Notes: a model not told the origin generated them from the sequence alone. A DNA stretch of 64,000 bases from Lophium mytilinum (GCA_010093605.1 MU004188.1:630341-694340); one strand, 5' to 3'; counted from the stretch's first letter, positions 31,388 to 42,243 are shown. A program made the numbers and translations.

Positions 31388-33710
31388 ATGTTGTCTCCTA
31401 CAATGCCCTCCTTCGCTGGGTCCAAGCGGTGCGCCGCTGGCAACATTATCAACACCCTCAACTCCCACCAAGTCTCCTCCGACAGCGACCACCAGCCCCG
31501 CCATATCAACCCTAAACTCCTCTGCTGTGCCGCGGGGACCGACTGTCATTCTGCCATTCCGCATTTCCATGCGCAATCCTCGAGCCTCCAGCCATCCAAG
31601 TATCCTGCCATGCATCCGGACCCCGTAGACAACTGGACGAAACCGCTCAATGACGACGAGTCTGGTGCTATATCAGAGGCTCGTTTCCGGGCTCTTTGCA
31701 GTGCCTGTGTCATCGACGACGACTGCCCTAATAGTTGCGCAATCCCTTGTCCTGGCGACGATAAATGCCCCGGCGATGCTGTTGCATGCTGCGAAGCGCA
31801 GTGCGATATAGAGTGCCCTAGCACTCCATGCCCTCCATGTTTCAAGGAGGAGTGCCCCGACCCGTGTACCAAAATCTCATGTCCCGGCGCCCAATGCGTT
31901 TGCCCAGACTGTGAGGCGGATCCGTGCCCGCTGCAGCACAATTGGGACCCCTGCCATGTGAACCACCATACTTCATCGCTCCCTACCGTGGTACCATGTC
32001 CTAGCGATACGGCTTGCCACGCTCCTTTCGTCTTTGGGGCCAACCAAACGAACTCCCATGGCCAATCCGCTCGGGTGGAATCTTCATTTGATTCACAGCC
32101 TTCGTTCCACGGGAATTCGAGTCACCAGTCACGGCCAATCGAAAACATGGATATCTTCTCTTCAGACACCAATACGAATGAGTTCAGATACTCTTTCCAC
32201 ACCAATGGACAACTCATACAACATCATTCTTTCTCTGACGCCCACAATTGTCTTATCGATGTGTCCTTTGAGCATTGCTACTACGGCCCTCATTCTTGCT
32301 GTCACATCGGCGCCGGAACATGTGAACAGTGCCAAGAGGCATCTCAGAGTAGTCACAGCATATCACGAGGCTCGAATTATCAACAAATTGGATGTTGGGG
32401 GAAACACAGCTCTTCTACGAATCACCACTGCCAATCCTTCGCGCAAAGAAACATGCACGGATTCGAATACTCCCACAATCACACATCAAGCAGTATGAGC
32501 AGTGAGCCAACGGAGCCGTCAGCAAGCTCTCTAAACCCGTTGTCATCTTCTTGGCTATCGGGCAGCCAATCTTGGGATAACTCAATGCCTCAATTCTTAA
32601 ATTCAGACCTTCGATCAAGCCTCATACATTGCGGCAACGTAAACATGATGCCTGGGAAGTATCAAGGTAACAGTGCTGCTTTGTCATATCCCTCTCCGAT
32701 ATCAAAACCAGGGACTAGCTCCGGAAAAACGACTATGTGTGCGTCTCCTATTGGTGACGACCCAGCATCGGGGCGGGTGTCATCAATATCAGTGGGGCTG
32801 TCCTCAGAAGATGATTCTGGGGACCATACGCGCGCCCCCTCTCTCCGTCAAGACTTCGGACCAACATCGAAAGAGCATGAAGCTTATATCTGCAGATGGA
32901 AGCCGAGCTCTTCCGCAATCTGCCTAGACCAATTCCAATCTGCAGAGGCTCTTCACAACCACATCAAAGCCTGCCACATTGGCAAGATGAACGGTTCTTG
33001 CTTTTGTCAGTGGGAGGGCTGCGATGAAGACCACACCAAGGACTTCAAGCAACGCTCGAAGTTGGCCAGACACTTGCTTGTGCATGCTGGCTGTACGTTG
33101 CAATCTCGTATAGTTTGAATCGGTGTATCATACTTACAACATCACAGACCGGCCCTACAAGTGCGGCCATGATGGGTGCGAGAAGACTTTCGCCACCAAC
33201 CAAGCCAAAGACAACCACGAGCGCACTCATGCAGGCGACAAGCCTTACCAATGCAAGCACTGTTCCTACGTAACAACCACGGCTACTCAACTCAGTAAGT
33301 TACCCCCGACGCCCACGCCCTATACTCCCTAACCGCGTCCGCTTCTCGCAGAAACCCACATCAACGCCAAACACATCAAAGACAAATGCTTTCACTGCCG
33401 CATCTGCGCTTTCTGCTGTGCCGATTCCTCAAACCTCTCCAAACACGAGAAAACCCATCGCTCCCGCCCTTATCGCTGCTTACACCCCGGTTGTACATTT
33501 AAAAACGACTGTCGGTGGGAGAACGTGAAGCGCCATTTTAAGAAGTCGGGACACTGCCCAGAGCTGCTGGTCGATGATTCCCCGGCGCAGGTGCGGTATA
33601 AGCAGGAAGCAGCGGAGCTCGCAAAAAGGGATCCGCTGCCGAAGAAGGTGAGTCGAGTGAGGCGGACGGGGGAGGTCATGGGAAGAGAGGAGGGCGAGAG
33701 TAGCTGTTGA
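31388..33710 (+). CDS. C2H2 zinc-finger regulator with cysteine-rich N-terminal domain
   Basis: Probable transcription factor. Exons are 31388-33092, 33148-33294 and 33352-33710 (introns 55 and 57 bp), 736 aa. At the C-terminus about six zinc fingers follow one another; the atypical first two (CRWKPSSSAICLDQF, CFCQWEGCDEDHTK) resemble the paired fingers of the Zap1/GLI group, and the next are canonical (YKCGHDGCEKTFATNQ, YQCKHCSYVTTTATQL, FHCRICAFCCADSSNL, YRCLHPGCTFKND). Residues 104-180 hold 19 cysteines in 77 residues, mostly as CxxC, CxC, CC and CP pairs; such density suggests metal binding. Between them is a long Ser/Asn/His-rich region. The C-terminal end has an alternative: a gtgagt donor near 33649 and a gggcag acceptor near 33725 would replace the last ~20 residues by a short SLR end. 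DNA target and metal are unknown. Confidence 0.78.
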
Positions 33711-34009
33711 GTTCTTATGGGCAGTCACTACGGTAAGTGTTTGTCTATACATTCTCGGCGCTAGGGTTGGTTACCTAGGCATGTGGCGTCCGGTGGGAAG
33801 TAATGAGGAAATGTGCTTCTGGATAATTCTGGCGTATGCTGGGGAGCGTGCTGGGTATCGCCGCTACAACTGTAAGCTGTTCTCAACGGGTCGCGCTTTG
33901 CATACCGTTTGCATCTCGATTTCAGTGCTTTGATGTTGAGCCCTTCACAGAAGGGGTCTCGACGAGGGAATACGCTGCGTGACCCTTTGCCTCTCCTAAA
34001 ATCATCTTA

Positions 34010-35740
34010 ACGCGGTTGATTCCGCTGAAAATTCTTATTAAAGCAAAGGCTCTGGAAGCGGAGGTCCTTCGGCAGCTCTTCTTATCCCTTTTGTCGATGA
34101 CCTGGTTTAGAGCCTTTTAATTCCTGATTGAAAAAGGAGCTATATAAGGGCACGCCGTGTGCGCCCCCACGTCTGGTGAAAAAGGCTCTCACGCGGTTGA
34201 ATATGTAACTTCATTTAACCAACTCGCGGATTTCTAGGGTGGAAGCACCTTAGCCGGTCTTATTATCCCTTTTACCGATAACCTAATTTAAAACCCGTTA
34301 TTTCCAGGTTCAAAAAAGAGCTATAATAAGGGCACGCCGCGTGCCCCTCCGCGTCTAGTAAAAAAGCTCTAACGCGGTTTAATATGTAACTTCTTTTAAC
34401 TAAGTCGCGGATTCTTAGTGTGGAAGCACCTTGACAGTTTTCCTTGAGCTTTTGTTAATGACCTGATTTAGGACCTGTTGCTTCTGGCTTGCAAGCATGG
34501 TACACTGCGTACCCCTCCGCGTCTTACTAAAGAGACGCTTATGCGGTTGAATCCGTTAAAACTTGTAACTAGACTTTGGAATTAGTAAATAGAGGTGCTC
34601 CGATAGCTTTATTTCAACCTCTTAATTAGGTCCTAATCTAGGCCCCGTTGCTTTTAAGATAGAAAAAGTGTTGCGAAAAGGGCACGCGGCGTACCCCTCC
34701 GCGTCTATCAAAAAAGCTCTCATACGGTTGATTCCGTTGAAACTTATAACTAGACCTTAGTATTAGTAAGCAGAGGTGCTCCATTAGCTTTGTTTGAACC
34801 TATTGACGAGGTCTCGATCTAGGCCCCGTTGCTTCTGGCTTCGAAATAGGACACGCGGCGTACCCCTTTGCGTCTATCAAAATTCCTCTCACGCGGTTGA
34901 TTCCGTTGAAACTTGTAACTGAACTTTGGAGTTAGTAAGCAGAGGAGCTCCTACTTTTTTCCTTGAACCTCTTGACAAGCTCCTGATTTATGGCCCGTTG
35001 CTTAAAGGAATACGCGATGTACCCCTCTGCGTCTATCGAAATTCCTCTTACGCGGTTGATTTCGTTAGAACTTGTAACCGGACTTCTAACCCGATGAGCG
35101 GAGGCGCTCCAACAGCTTTTCTTGAACCTCTTGATAAGCTCCTAATCTAGGGCCCGTTGCTTAAAGGAGCACGCGGCGTACCCCCTCGGCGTCTACCAAA
35201 AATTCACTTGCGCGGTCAATCTCGTTAAAATTTGTAACTGGACTTCCAATCTGATGGGCGGAGACGCTCAAAGAGCGCAGCCACATGCTTTTGATAGTCC
35301 CCTGATATAGACGCCGTTGCTTCTAGGTCCAGAAATGGGCTATATTATGGGTACGCTACGTACCCTCCGCATACCCCTCCGCGTCTATTAAAGTCCTCTT
35401 ACACGGTTGATTTCGTTGAAACTTATAACCGGACTTCAAATCCAACGAGTAGAGGTACTCCAACAGCCTCTCCTGAACCTTTTAGCAGAGGCCTTATCTA
35501 GGGCCCGTTACTTCCAGAACAAAAAGCAACTACAACGAGGGCACGCAGCGTACCCCTCTCCGTCTATCAAAAATCGACTCACGCGGTTGATTCTGTAACA
35601 ACTTCTTACCAAAGAAGAAAGTCTCTGGGCGGTGGTGCTTCGCAAAGGCTTTCGTGATCCTAAATCCGAGTAGCTGATTTGAAGGCTGGTGACGGTGGAG
35701 TAAAAAGGGGTCACGGCTCTACTCTTTCTCGCGCACATGC
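34010..35740. repeat. Satellite-like tandem array C, about ten 160-190 bp units
   Basis: The anchor acgcggttga (or close variants) recurs at about 34010, 34191, 34372, 34541, 34722, 34891, 35050, 35210, 35401 and 35581, spacings 181, 181, 169, 181, 169, 159, 160, 191 and 180. The order of blocks is constant: acgcggttgattccgttgaa, cttgtaactggactt, gcagaggtgctcc, cttgaacctcttga, ctaggcccgttgctt, then a variable agctatataaggg-like block, gcacgcggcgtacccctccg and gtctatcaaaaa. Length classes differ chiefly by loss of the block between gttgctt and gcacgcg. Partial sequence matching the unit end is seen from about 33970. Units 4-7 are the most alike. No gene is supported inside; 34926-35150 (plus) only translates the repeat. 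Confidence 0.92.
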
Positions 35741-35880
35741 AGTGGCCAAGCTGGCATATACCTTGGTGGGTTAAAAGTGAGTTTAGTTTCTATTGCGTCC
35801 ACCTTTCTAGGATAACTACAAACCTAGATCTGCATGGCTCTTCTTTCGCGCACTGAATGTTGCCTCAGTCCCAGGGAACA

Positions 35881-36940
35881 TCATGCTAGGCCGATAACAC
35901 CGATCTTCAGATAGTCCGGATTACTCTCAATCCGCTCACGAATCGGACCCTTCAAGAGCTGCTCCACGTCCCAGCCTGCCCACACGAAGCGGCCATGGAG
36001 GAACGCTGCCTCTGGGGACGCAGCCCAGACAGCAAAATGGCCGGGAAGTTTCGCTACCACAACCAAATTTAGCCCTCATTGTTACCATTTTGGTCAAGGA
36101 AGGGGGTTCTTGAACTTACCATCGTCCCAGGGGAGGTCAGCCGGGGCTCCGGCGCTCTTAGCATTGTCGGTGTAGATGGCTCCAGGGTGATAGCTAATGA
36201 TCTGAACCTTCTCGACCGGCGTCTCCTCAGCGATTAGTTGAGTTAACAGGGTGCTCGCGTTCTTCGTGGCGCCGTAAGTTGGCCTGTTAGCAGTAACCTC
36301 AAAGTCGTGGATGGCCATTGTTGCTATGTTCAGGAGCGCCTACATAATAGGAAAGTCAGCAGGTATTCCAGAAGTAGCAACATTGGTACTATTTCACCTT
36401 TCTCTTCCCATTCGGAAATGCATCAATATGCTTGATGAACTTCTCCGTTAAGAACAGATTTCCATGAACATTCGTCTCGAAATCCCTCCACACCTCTTCA
36501 TGACCGAGCTCGACCAAAGTGGCCGGGCGAGTAAGCCTAACGGCACTCAACACGAGCACATCTACCACGATCTCCTCCTTCTCCAGGCTCGTCCAGAGCG
36601 CCTCGACGGCCGCAAAATCAGAGATGTCGCAGGGTCGTCCGATGACCTCAGCCTTGTGACCCGGCGTCGCTTTCAGTTTCGCAACCGCTGAATCGAGGGA
36701 ATCGGGTCGGCGAGCGACCAAAATGATTCTAGCGGCCGATGCAAGTGCAAAGGCTTCACCTGTGGCGTAGCCGATACCTGTGGCTCCTCCAGTGATGAGA
36801 ACAGTCTTTCCTGCGTGCGAAAGCTCTGGGCGCGAAGTGGAAATCGCAGGGTATGTATTCTTTTTTAGAGGTCCTGTGAAGGACTTTGCAATTTGGTTGG
36901 GGATGCCCTCGAAGGTTTTTCCGACTTCTGGTGAAGACAT
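35881..36940 (-). CDS. Short-chain dehydrogenase/reductase (SDR), atypical active site
   Basis: NAD(P)-dependent oxidoreductase of unknown substrate. Model complement(36398-36940, 36120-36339, 35881-36053), introns 58 and 66 bp, 311 aa. The Rossmann motif TGGATGIG is at residues 50-57, and CDISDF fits the conserved acidic residue contacting the adenine. The catalytic YxxxK is present as Y203-G-A-T-K207. Two classical elements are altered: NNAG is replaced by LSAV in VDVLVLSAVRL, and no serine stands 12-14 residues before Tyr203 (the segment is NIATMAIHDFEV; Thr188 is the only nearby hydroxyl). Such variants occur in a fungal SDR subgroup. The C-terminus (HFAVWAASPEAAFLHGRFVW to SNPDYLKIGV) is also typical of that subgroup. 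Starts 497 bp from the divergent Zn2Cys6 gene, which may regulate it. Confidence 0.82.
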
Positions 36941-37437
36941 TTTTGAGGTGATTTGGAAAGGATCTAGGGACGACGACGAGTAAATAGGTAATTAAGAGAG
37001 GTATTTGTGAGCTTGAAAGGCGTTGATGGATTTCTGTCTATTTAGGGGAGAAGTTTATATACGATTCAAATGCCTATGGACAAGCTCATACAGCATATTT
37101 CCAAGCACGTACTATGTCGGAGTTTCTGGTGGAGTTTGACGACACTCATCGATCAAGCCTTGCTAACTAAGCACTGTACTGTGTACTCTGACGAGGCGCA
37201 ATCTATCGACTGCGAGCCAGTCTCAAAATAGCACTCGGCTAGCCTTCTTTGTGTTGCAAACTCCGCAGTTCTCCGCCTCCGCTGGCGGAGTTTTAGTAAG
37301 CCTCCAAACTCCACCACCATATATCGAGGGCTCTCCACCATGTTTCCCGCAACTCCACATCCGGAAACTCCACTCCACTGCCAAGAACCTACGCCTAATG
37401 TTCAATGTTTAATTATACATCTTCCTAGAATTATACC
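36941..37437. promoter_or_regulatory. Shared divergent region SDR / Zn2Cys6 regulator
   Basis: 497 bp between divergent start codons. It contains an inverted arrangement tccgcctccgctggcgga (about 37262-37280), of the CGG-type half-site kind that Zn2Cys6 factors recognise (ccg...cgg variants). This could be a regulator-target site, but the link is inference. A second gene was not found here. Confidence 0.4.
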
Positions 37438-38637
37438 ATGTCCACCACCACCCGTGCCAAAGCGTGTAGAAGCTGCATCAAATCCAAACGCCGCTGCACC
37501 CGCGAATACCCAATCTGCAAGCGCTGCACCACCAAACAACTCAACTGCCACTACGACCGCCTCCCCCCTAAACCCACCCCCCAAGCCCGCCTCCACACCC
37601 CCAGCGCCACAGATGCCTCCCTCTCCCCCAGCGCCTCACTGGCGCCAGCCCCAGAAATCTTTCAACCCCAAAACCTCCCCCCAATCATCCCCCCGGACAC
37701 TTTCTCATTATCAAACCCAACAAACCCAGACCCCTTCTTCACCCCCGAAGACCTCGGCCTCTCCATCTCCCACGCAACCCTGAAATTCTACGTCCGCGAA
37801 ATCCGCTCCTGGGCCTCGCAATGGATCTCGCACGGCCGCACCCCCTTCATCCACTCCCACCTCTACCACCCCCACCTGCCCGCCAGCATCCAGGACGCGT
37901 ACAGCGGCTGCACGCTGTACTTCGCCCGCAATGCCCGCAACGAAGCCCTGACCTTCCAGATCCTCGAAGCGCACGTGGAGAAGCTCGTCCGCGTGAACAC
38001 CTCGTGCGGTGGCGACGGGGAACCATCAAGCGTGCAGGAGCACCTCGCGCGCGTGCAGGCGTTGCTCATCTCGCTGATCCTGCGACTGTTCGACGGGGAT
38101 GTGCGCCAGCGCGCCATGGCGGAGCTGCAGCTGCCGACGCTGGAGCGGTGGACGCGGGAGATGTGGGCGGGGGCGCTAGCGGCGTTTCCGGGGATCCAGG
38201 CGGATGAGGAGGGGCGGGCTGATGCGGCTGGCGCGGGGGAGGAAGAGTGGCGGGGCTGGGTGGTTCAGGAGTCTGCGCGCCGCACGTGGTTGACGGCGAA
38301 TATGACGCTGTCTGTGTACTTGACTATGAAGCAGGGCTGGTCGGGGTGTCCTGGAGGGCTGAAGTTCGATGCTAGCCGGGCGGTGTGGGAGGCGCCGAGC
38401 TTGTGGCTGTGGTCGAAGGCATGTAAGGATACGCAGAAAGTGGATTTGTGGGTAGATACGTGGGATATCGGGAGTCTGATGAAGCGATGCGGCGCGGAGG
38501 ACGTGGATGCGTTCGGGCGGCTGCTCCTGGTGATTTCCCTCGGTTTGGAGAAGGCGGAGGCATGGATCGAGGCCGGACGTGAGAAGGAAGGCACACCGTT
38601 AGTAGTGTGTGGTGGTGAGGTGGTGGAGATGGGATAG
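37438..38637 (+). CDS. Zn2Cys6 fungal transcription factor
   Basis: Single exon, 399 aa. The DNA-binding binuclear cluster is at residues 10-37: CRSCIKSKRRCTREYPICKR and then CTTKQLNCHY, with the six cysteines in the usual CX2CX6C-X5-6-CX2CX6C pattern and the basic loop KSKRRC. A Pro/Ala/Thr-rich linker (about 42-100) follows, then a helical region beginning LKFYVREIRSWASQWISHGR that continues to about 390. It contains ESARRTWLTANMTLSVYLTMK, a feature of the fungal regulators of secondary-metabolism type. Length is at the short end for the class. The 3' half is unusually GC-rich. Likely target is the divergent SDR gene, by position only. Confidence 0.85.
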   Translation: MSTTTRAKACRSCIKSKRRCTREYPICKRCTTKQLNCHYDRLPPKPTPQARLHTPSATDASLSPSASLAPAPEIFQPQNLPPIIPPDTFSLSNPTNPDPFFTPEDLGLSISHATLKFYVREIRSWASQWISHGRTPFIHSHLYHPHLPASIQDAYSGCTLYFARNARNEALTFQILEAHVEKLVRVNTSCGGDGEPSSVQEHLARVQALLISLILRLFDGDVRQRAMAELQLPTLERWTREMWAGALAAFPGIQADEEGRADAAGAGEEEWRGWVVQESARRTWLTANMTLSVYLTMKQGWSGCPGGLKFDASRAVWEAPSLWLWSKACKDTQKVDLWVDTWDIGSLMKRCGAEDVDAFGRLLLVISLGLEKAEAWIEAGREKEGTPLVVCGGEVVEMG

Positions 38638-39432
38638 GAGACTGGGTAAAGGCTTGAAGCATAACCCTTCCGCTGGCATCTTTCCTGCCACTGCTGGCCC
38701 CCTCTAGCGCTATGACGTGGAGGCGTGACTTCTCTCAATTTGTTTCAAAAGCACCGCTTGACCTGGCAAACTACCTCCTGGTGTCAGACTCAAGATAGGA
38801 GGTGTGTTGTCGATCTATTTTCGAAAAGGCCATTAGACACCGGAAGGTTCGAATGTTCGGATTCCGAGGTTTGGACATTTCTGGTCATTCTTGGCAGCCG
38901 CGAAGCCTACAATACACTTGGGAGCACCGCCAACAGAGCACTATGACGTCCCCATTAGCGTTCTTTGAGATGTAAACTAACGCTTACCTGGCATCTACTC
39001 ACTAGAAGGCGTCGAAGCAGATTCTATTATTTTCGAGGATGCTATTATCCAAGTAAGGTATTTGACTTCCAAGACTGTATATCGAATACGTAGATCGTAA
39101 AGATCCCAGTCTGGGAATACTATTGTGAATCCAGTATCCAAGGTTCAGCCTTCTATGGCTTCCAAAGGCCCTGGTAATTGCTACTACCGGCCGGATGCGA
39201 CAACGAAGGCCTTTTCCGAGCCTCAAGGAGGACGAATCGGCTACTCTCCATGTGCTTGAGTTCTACAAGCGGTGGGTCGGAGAACACATCGCATAATCCA
39301 TCCTTCTCGGTGCGCTGCAGCTGGCCAGGAGTTGACGTTGCTTCAGTTTGAGAGCTTGGCAGGCAGACAGGTGGGCTATGGTTCCTCGGGAAGTAGGGGA
39401 GCCACCAATCTCTGGCATCAGGTCCATTCCTC
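38638..39432. other. Intergenic, convergent 3' ends
   Basis: 795 bp between the Zn2Cys6 stop and the SEN54 stop. Includes a palindromic-looking block (39040-39150) with tatcgaatacgtagatcg. No gene, repeat or RNA was recognised. Confidence 0.5.
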
Positions 39433-40726
39433 TCACCGGCCCCTACCTCTCCCTCGTCCACGTCCTCTGAATCCACCCCGCTTGCCGCCCCGCCCTCGAC
39501 CTATCCGTTCGTAGAGCTTCTCGTCCTCAAACGGAGCATCCGCGATCCGAATGTAGCTAGGAATGCCATTATCCACTACGGCCAGGATGATATTCCGAGA
39601 TCCATATTTTAGTTTCTGGTACATCTGGGTCGACGGATTTGGCAGATCGTAAGGCGTAGTTGCAAGAAGATCATTCAGTTCGACCATTGTAGGGACTGCA
39701 GTCTCGCGGGCGTTGATTACCGCGATGCGGTAGTCCGGTGGTCCTGGTTTTGATTTCCTAAACTGTGAGACCGGCTTGTAGACGTCGAAAGTGATTCGGA
39801 AGGGGTTAGAAATGTCGTCCGGAAGCATAAACTTTGGCGGGGCAGTTCGATCGTGCCGTGGTATGACCTCAAGGAGTTTATAGATGTCCGTCCAGTTCCG
39901 ATACAGCCCAGGCGTCACCAGCGGACCTAACTTAAATCTCTCCAGCGAGTCTGATCTCTGTAGTCTGAATAGCCGCTTCCATAACTCCCCAAAGAGTCCT
40001 AGTCCCCAATACCTCTCCTGTGCCTTCTCTTTCGCGTGGCCTACCTTCGAGAGGTTCAGTTCGACCTTTGCATCGTGCCACGTTCCTGTCCTAAGCACGA
40101 TATACCCCGCCCTCTTCAGCCCAGCATAGACGTTATACATCTCTAACGTCAACCTTCCCCCAACACCGCCCTCCATTCCTATGAACGCCGCATAAGCCCC
40201 CTGCAAGCTCATCGGTACCCCTAATCCTTCTTCTCCTTCTTTTACTGGCCACCTCACGTCCAGACTTCCTCGCTCGAGCATGAACAGCGTCTCCTCAGGT
40301 AGCAACCACTCCTTACCATTCGCAAATCGCCCAATGGTTTGGAAGTGTTGACTCTTGGCTTTCTCCACGGACGCCATGTTTGACGATGGCTCATATATCG
40401 CGACCATGTGGTTTTTCGGCGCATGAATACGTGGAATAGATAGCGCCGTGTGCATGGCAGCGCGCGAAGCGGCGAGGGTGTCGGTCTGGCGCGCGGTAGC
40501 ATGGGGTTCAAAGTCTTTTTCGCCGCGCTTGGGTATCTTGGGGAGGTCGGTGCCGGTGATGCTGGATAGTAGTATGGTTAGTGGGTGTTCAGAGCTGTTG
40601 CTGAGAGTAGTGGGGGGTTTACGAGAGGGTAGAGAGGAAGCGGAAGTCTTGCGTCTCGTCGCTGAGGTCGATGTCGCCTGCTCCGCCGCCGGAGAGCTGC
40701 GGCATATCCTCGTCTTCGTCGGCCAT
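39433..40726 (-). CDS. SEN54: tRNA-splicing endonuclease subunit Sen54
   Basis: Non-catalytic subunit of the SEN complex that removes introns from pre-tRNAs. Model complement(40623-40726, 39433-40561), 61 bp intron, 410 aa. The start is the ATG at 40726 (MADEDEDMPQLSG), confirmed by the join FLSTLSSITGTDLPKIPKRG; open frame further upstream is not needed. The conserved N-terminal domain (tRNA_int_end_N2 type) is visible in KSQHFQTIGRFANGKEWLLP, EETLFMLERGSLDVRW and MSLQGAYAAFIG, and the C-terminal part with GLKRAGYIVLRTGTWHDAK and RIAVINARETAVPTMVELND is also diagnostic. The protein ends in an RG-rich tail (GRGRGGKRGGFRGRGRGRGR), an RNA-binding feature. Starts 167 bp from the divergent DUF866 gene. 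Confidence 0.92.
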
Positions 40727-40893
40727 AATGATAAGGTTTGGTGGATATATCGAGTATTGAGTGTGTGGTGTTGAAGTGAGTGAGAGAAAATGCGTGCATG
40801 ACTCGGAGAAATAATTTGGAGCTTGGACCAACATTTATCAACGTCAACCTCACCCCGCCCGAGGGGCTTCAAAGTAGCAGCAATATCATCACA
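40727..40893. promoter_or_regulatory. Very short divergent promoter SEN54 / DUF866
   Basis: Only 167 bp separate the two start codons, so both promoters and both leaders overlap. No TATA box is visible. Confidence 0.6.
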
Positions 40894-41592
40894 ATGCTAG
40901 CACTCGCCTTGACAGCAGACTTGAGTGGGTAAGTAGATGCTTCAAGCTCAAAACTCCCAATTTTGACTTCAAAAGGGTCACCGACCTCCGCCCCGACGAC
41001 ACAGAAGATAATCCTTTCTTCTATACCTTCAAAGTGCAATGCACGTCCTGTCGGGAAACCCACCCGAACTGGGTGAGCGTGAGCAGATTTGTAAGGATAT
41101 ACACTCCATGCTTCTATAACAAAGTCTAAGAATATATCAGGAAATGAACGAGCAAAGTGGTAGCAAAGGCGAAGCCAACTTCGTCTGGAGATGCAAGAAC
41201 TGTAAGGTCATTGCGCTCTCGCCCATATATCACAATAGCCTACTCACTAAACTATGTAGAGGGAGCACTCTGCCAATATTAAGGAGGCACCGAAATCATA
41301 CCCGCTCTCTTCGCCGCCGAAGATTCAGAACATCATCGAGTTTGACTGCCGGGGGTTGGAGTTCGTCGAGTTCAAGGCTGATGTGAGTGTTGGAAATGAT
41401 GAGATGCTGACCGATATGGACGGAAGGCTAATATAGTGAATGGTATAGGGTGATTGGCTTGCCACAGGCCTCGAATCAAATACCAAATTCACGGCTATTG
41501 ATCTGTCGGAAGGCGATTGGTACGATTACGATGAAAAGGCGAACGACGAGGTCAGTATCAAGGACCTGAAGTGGCAAGTCCGGAGGGCTTAG
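40894..41592 (+). CDS. DUF866 zinc-binding protein (CXXC1-type, C1orf123/CZIB homologue)
   Basis: Small soluble zinc-binding protein conserved across eukaryotes. Five exons: 40894-40928, 40976-41090, 41141-41206, 41260-41382 and 41449-41592 (introns 47, 50, 53 and 66 bp), 160 aa, equal to the human protein. Two CxxC motifs bind zinc: QCTSCRETH and WRCKNCKREHS. The core LRPDDTEDNPFFYTFKVQC and the C-terminal DLSEGDWYDYDEKANDEVSI are the family signature. Function is poorly known; the human protein has been linked to metal and metallochaperone binding. With five exons in 0.7 kb it is an intron-dense gene, and every intron join was needed to keep the family sequence, which makes the model firm. 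Confidence 0.92.
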
Positions 41593-42243
41593 GCGCTATG
41601 GATGTAACGATATGGGTACGAGACTTGAAAGAATTGACATCAAAGTCTCACCATTGACGGGCCGAAAGACTGTCGGCCCGGAAAGGTACTTCAAGAGTGA
41701 ATGTATGATTGCATAAATGAGCGGGACAATGCGGTTAGTACGAGTAAAACATAATGTTGTCTACGGTCTTTCAATACTTCACACCCGTATGCATCTATCG
41801 CCTACCACAGAGACCTTATTCCTATCGTCAAAAAGCAGTCATTATGCCAGCATGCCTCCTACAACTCAGCCTCACCCACTCTCAAATTCAAGACGCACTG
41901 GGACACTTCTAAACTAATCAATACATCAGAGCTTTCGTATCATTTCATTTGATAGCCTTTCTCGATGGTCTCACCACCCCCTTCAACATCCCCTTGATCT
42001 GCCCTTGATCACTTGCCATCGCCCCGAATCACACCCTTCTTCATCAATACTCTCCGCTAACTTGTCTCGTGGTCTCCAGCTTGAGATTCTTCTAACTCTT
42101 CATCTCTTCCAGTAATTGAACTTCCTCAAGTACTCGGGATTCATTTTAAGATTGTGGTCTAGAATGCGATGCCTCTATGAATTTAAACCAGTCTAAGCTC
42201 TATACCAGCTGTCTCAAGATTCTCGCGACATAAGCGCCCATTT
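41593..42243. other. Intergenic, convergent 3' ends
   Basis: 651 bp between the DUF866 stop and the aldolase stop. No gene or repeat recognised. Confidence 0.6.

Noticed and set aside
34926-35150. Open frame with a repeated GAPTxFLEPLDKLLI motif inside array C
   Set aside because: The repeated peptide only reflects the DNA repeat; neighbouring units break the frame.
34010-35740. Array C as a series of RNA polymerase III genes
   Set aside because: ggttgattccg in each unit only partly resembles a B-box and lacks the essential central CGA; no A-box or T-run terminator is placed consistently.
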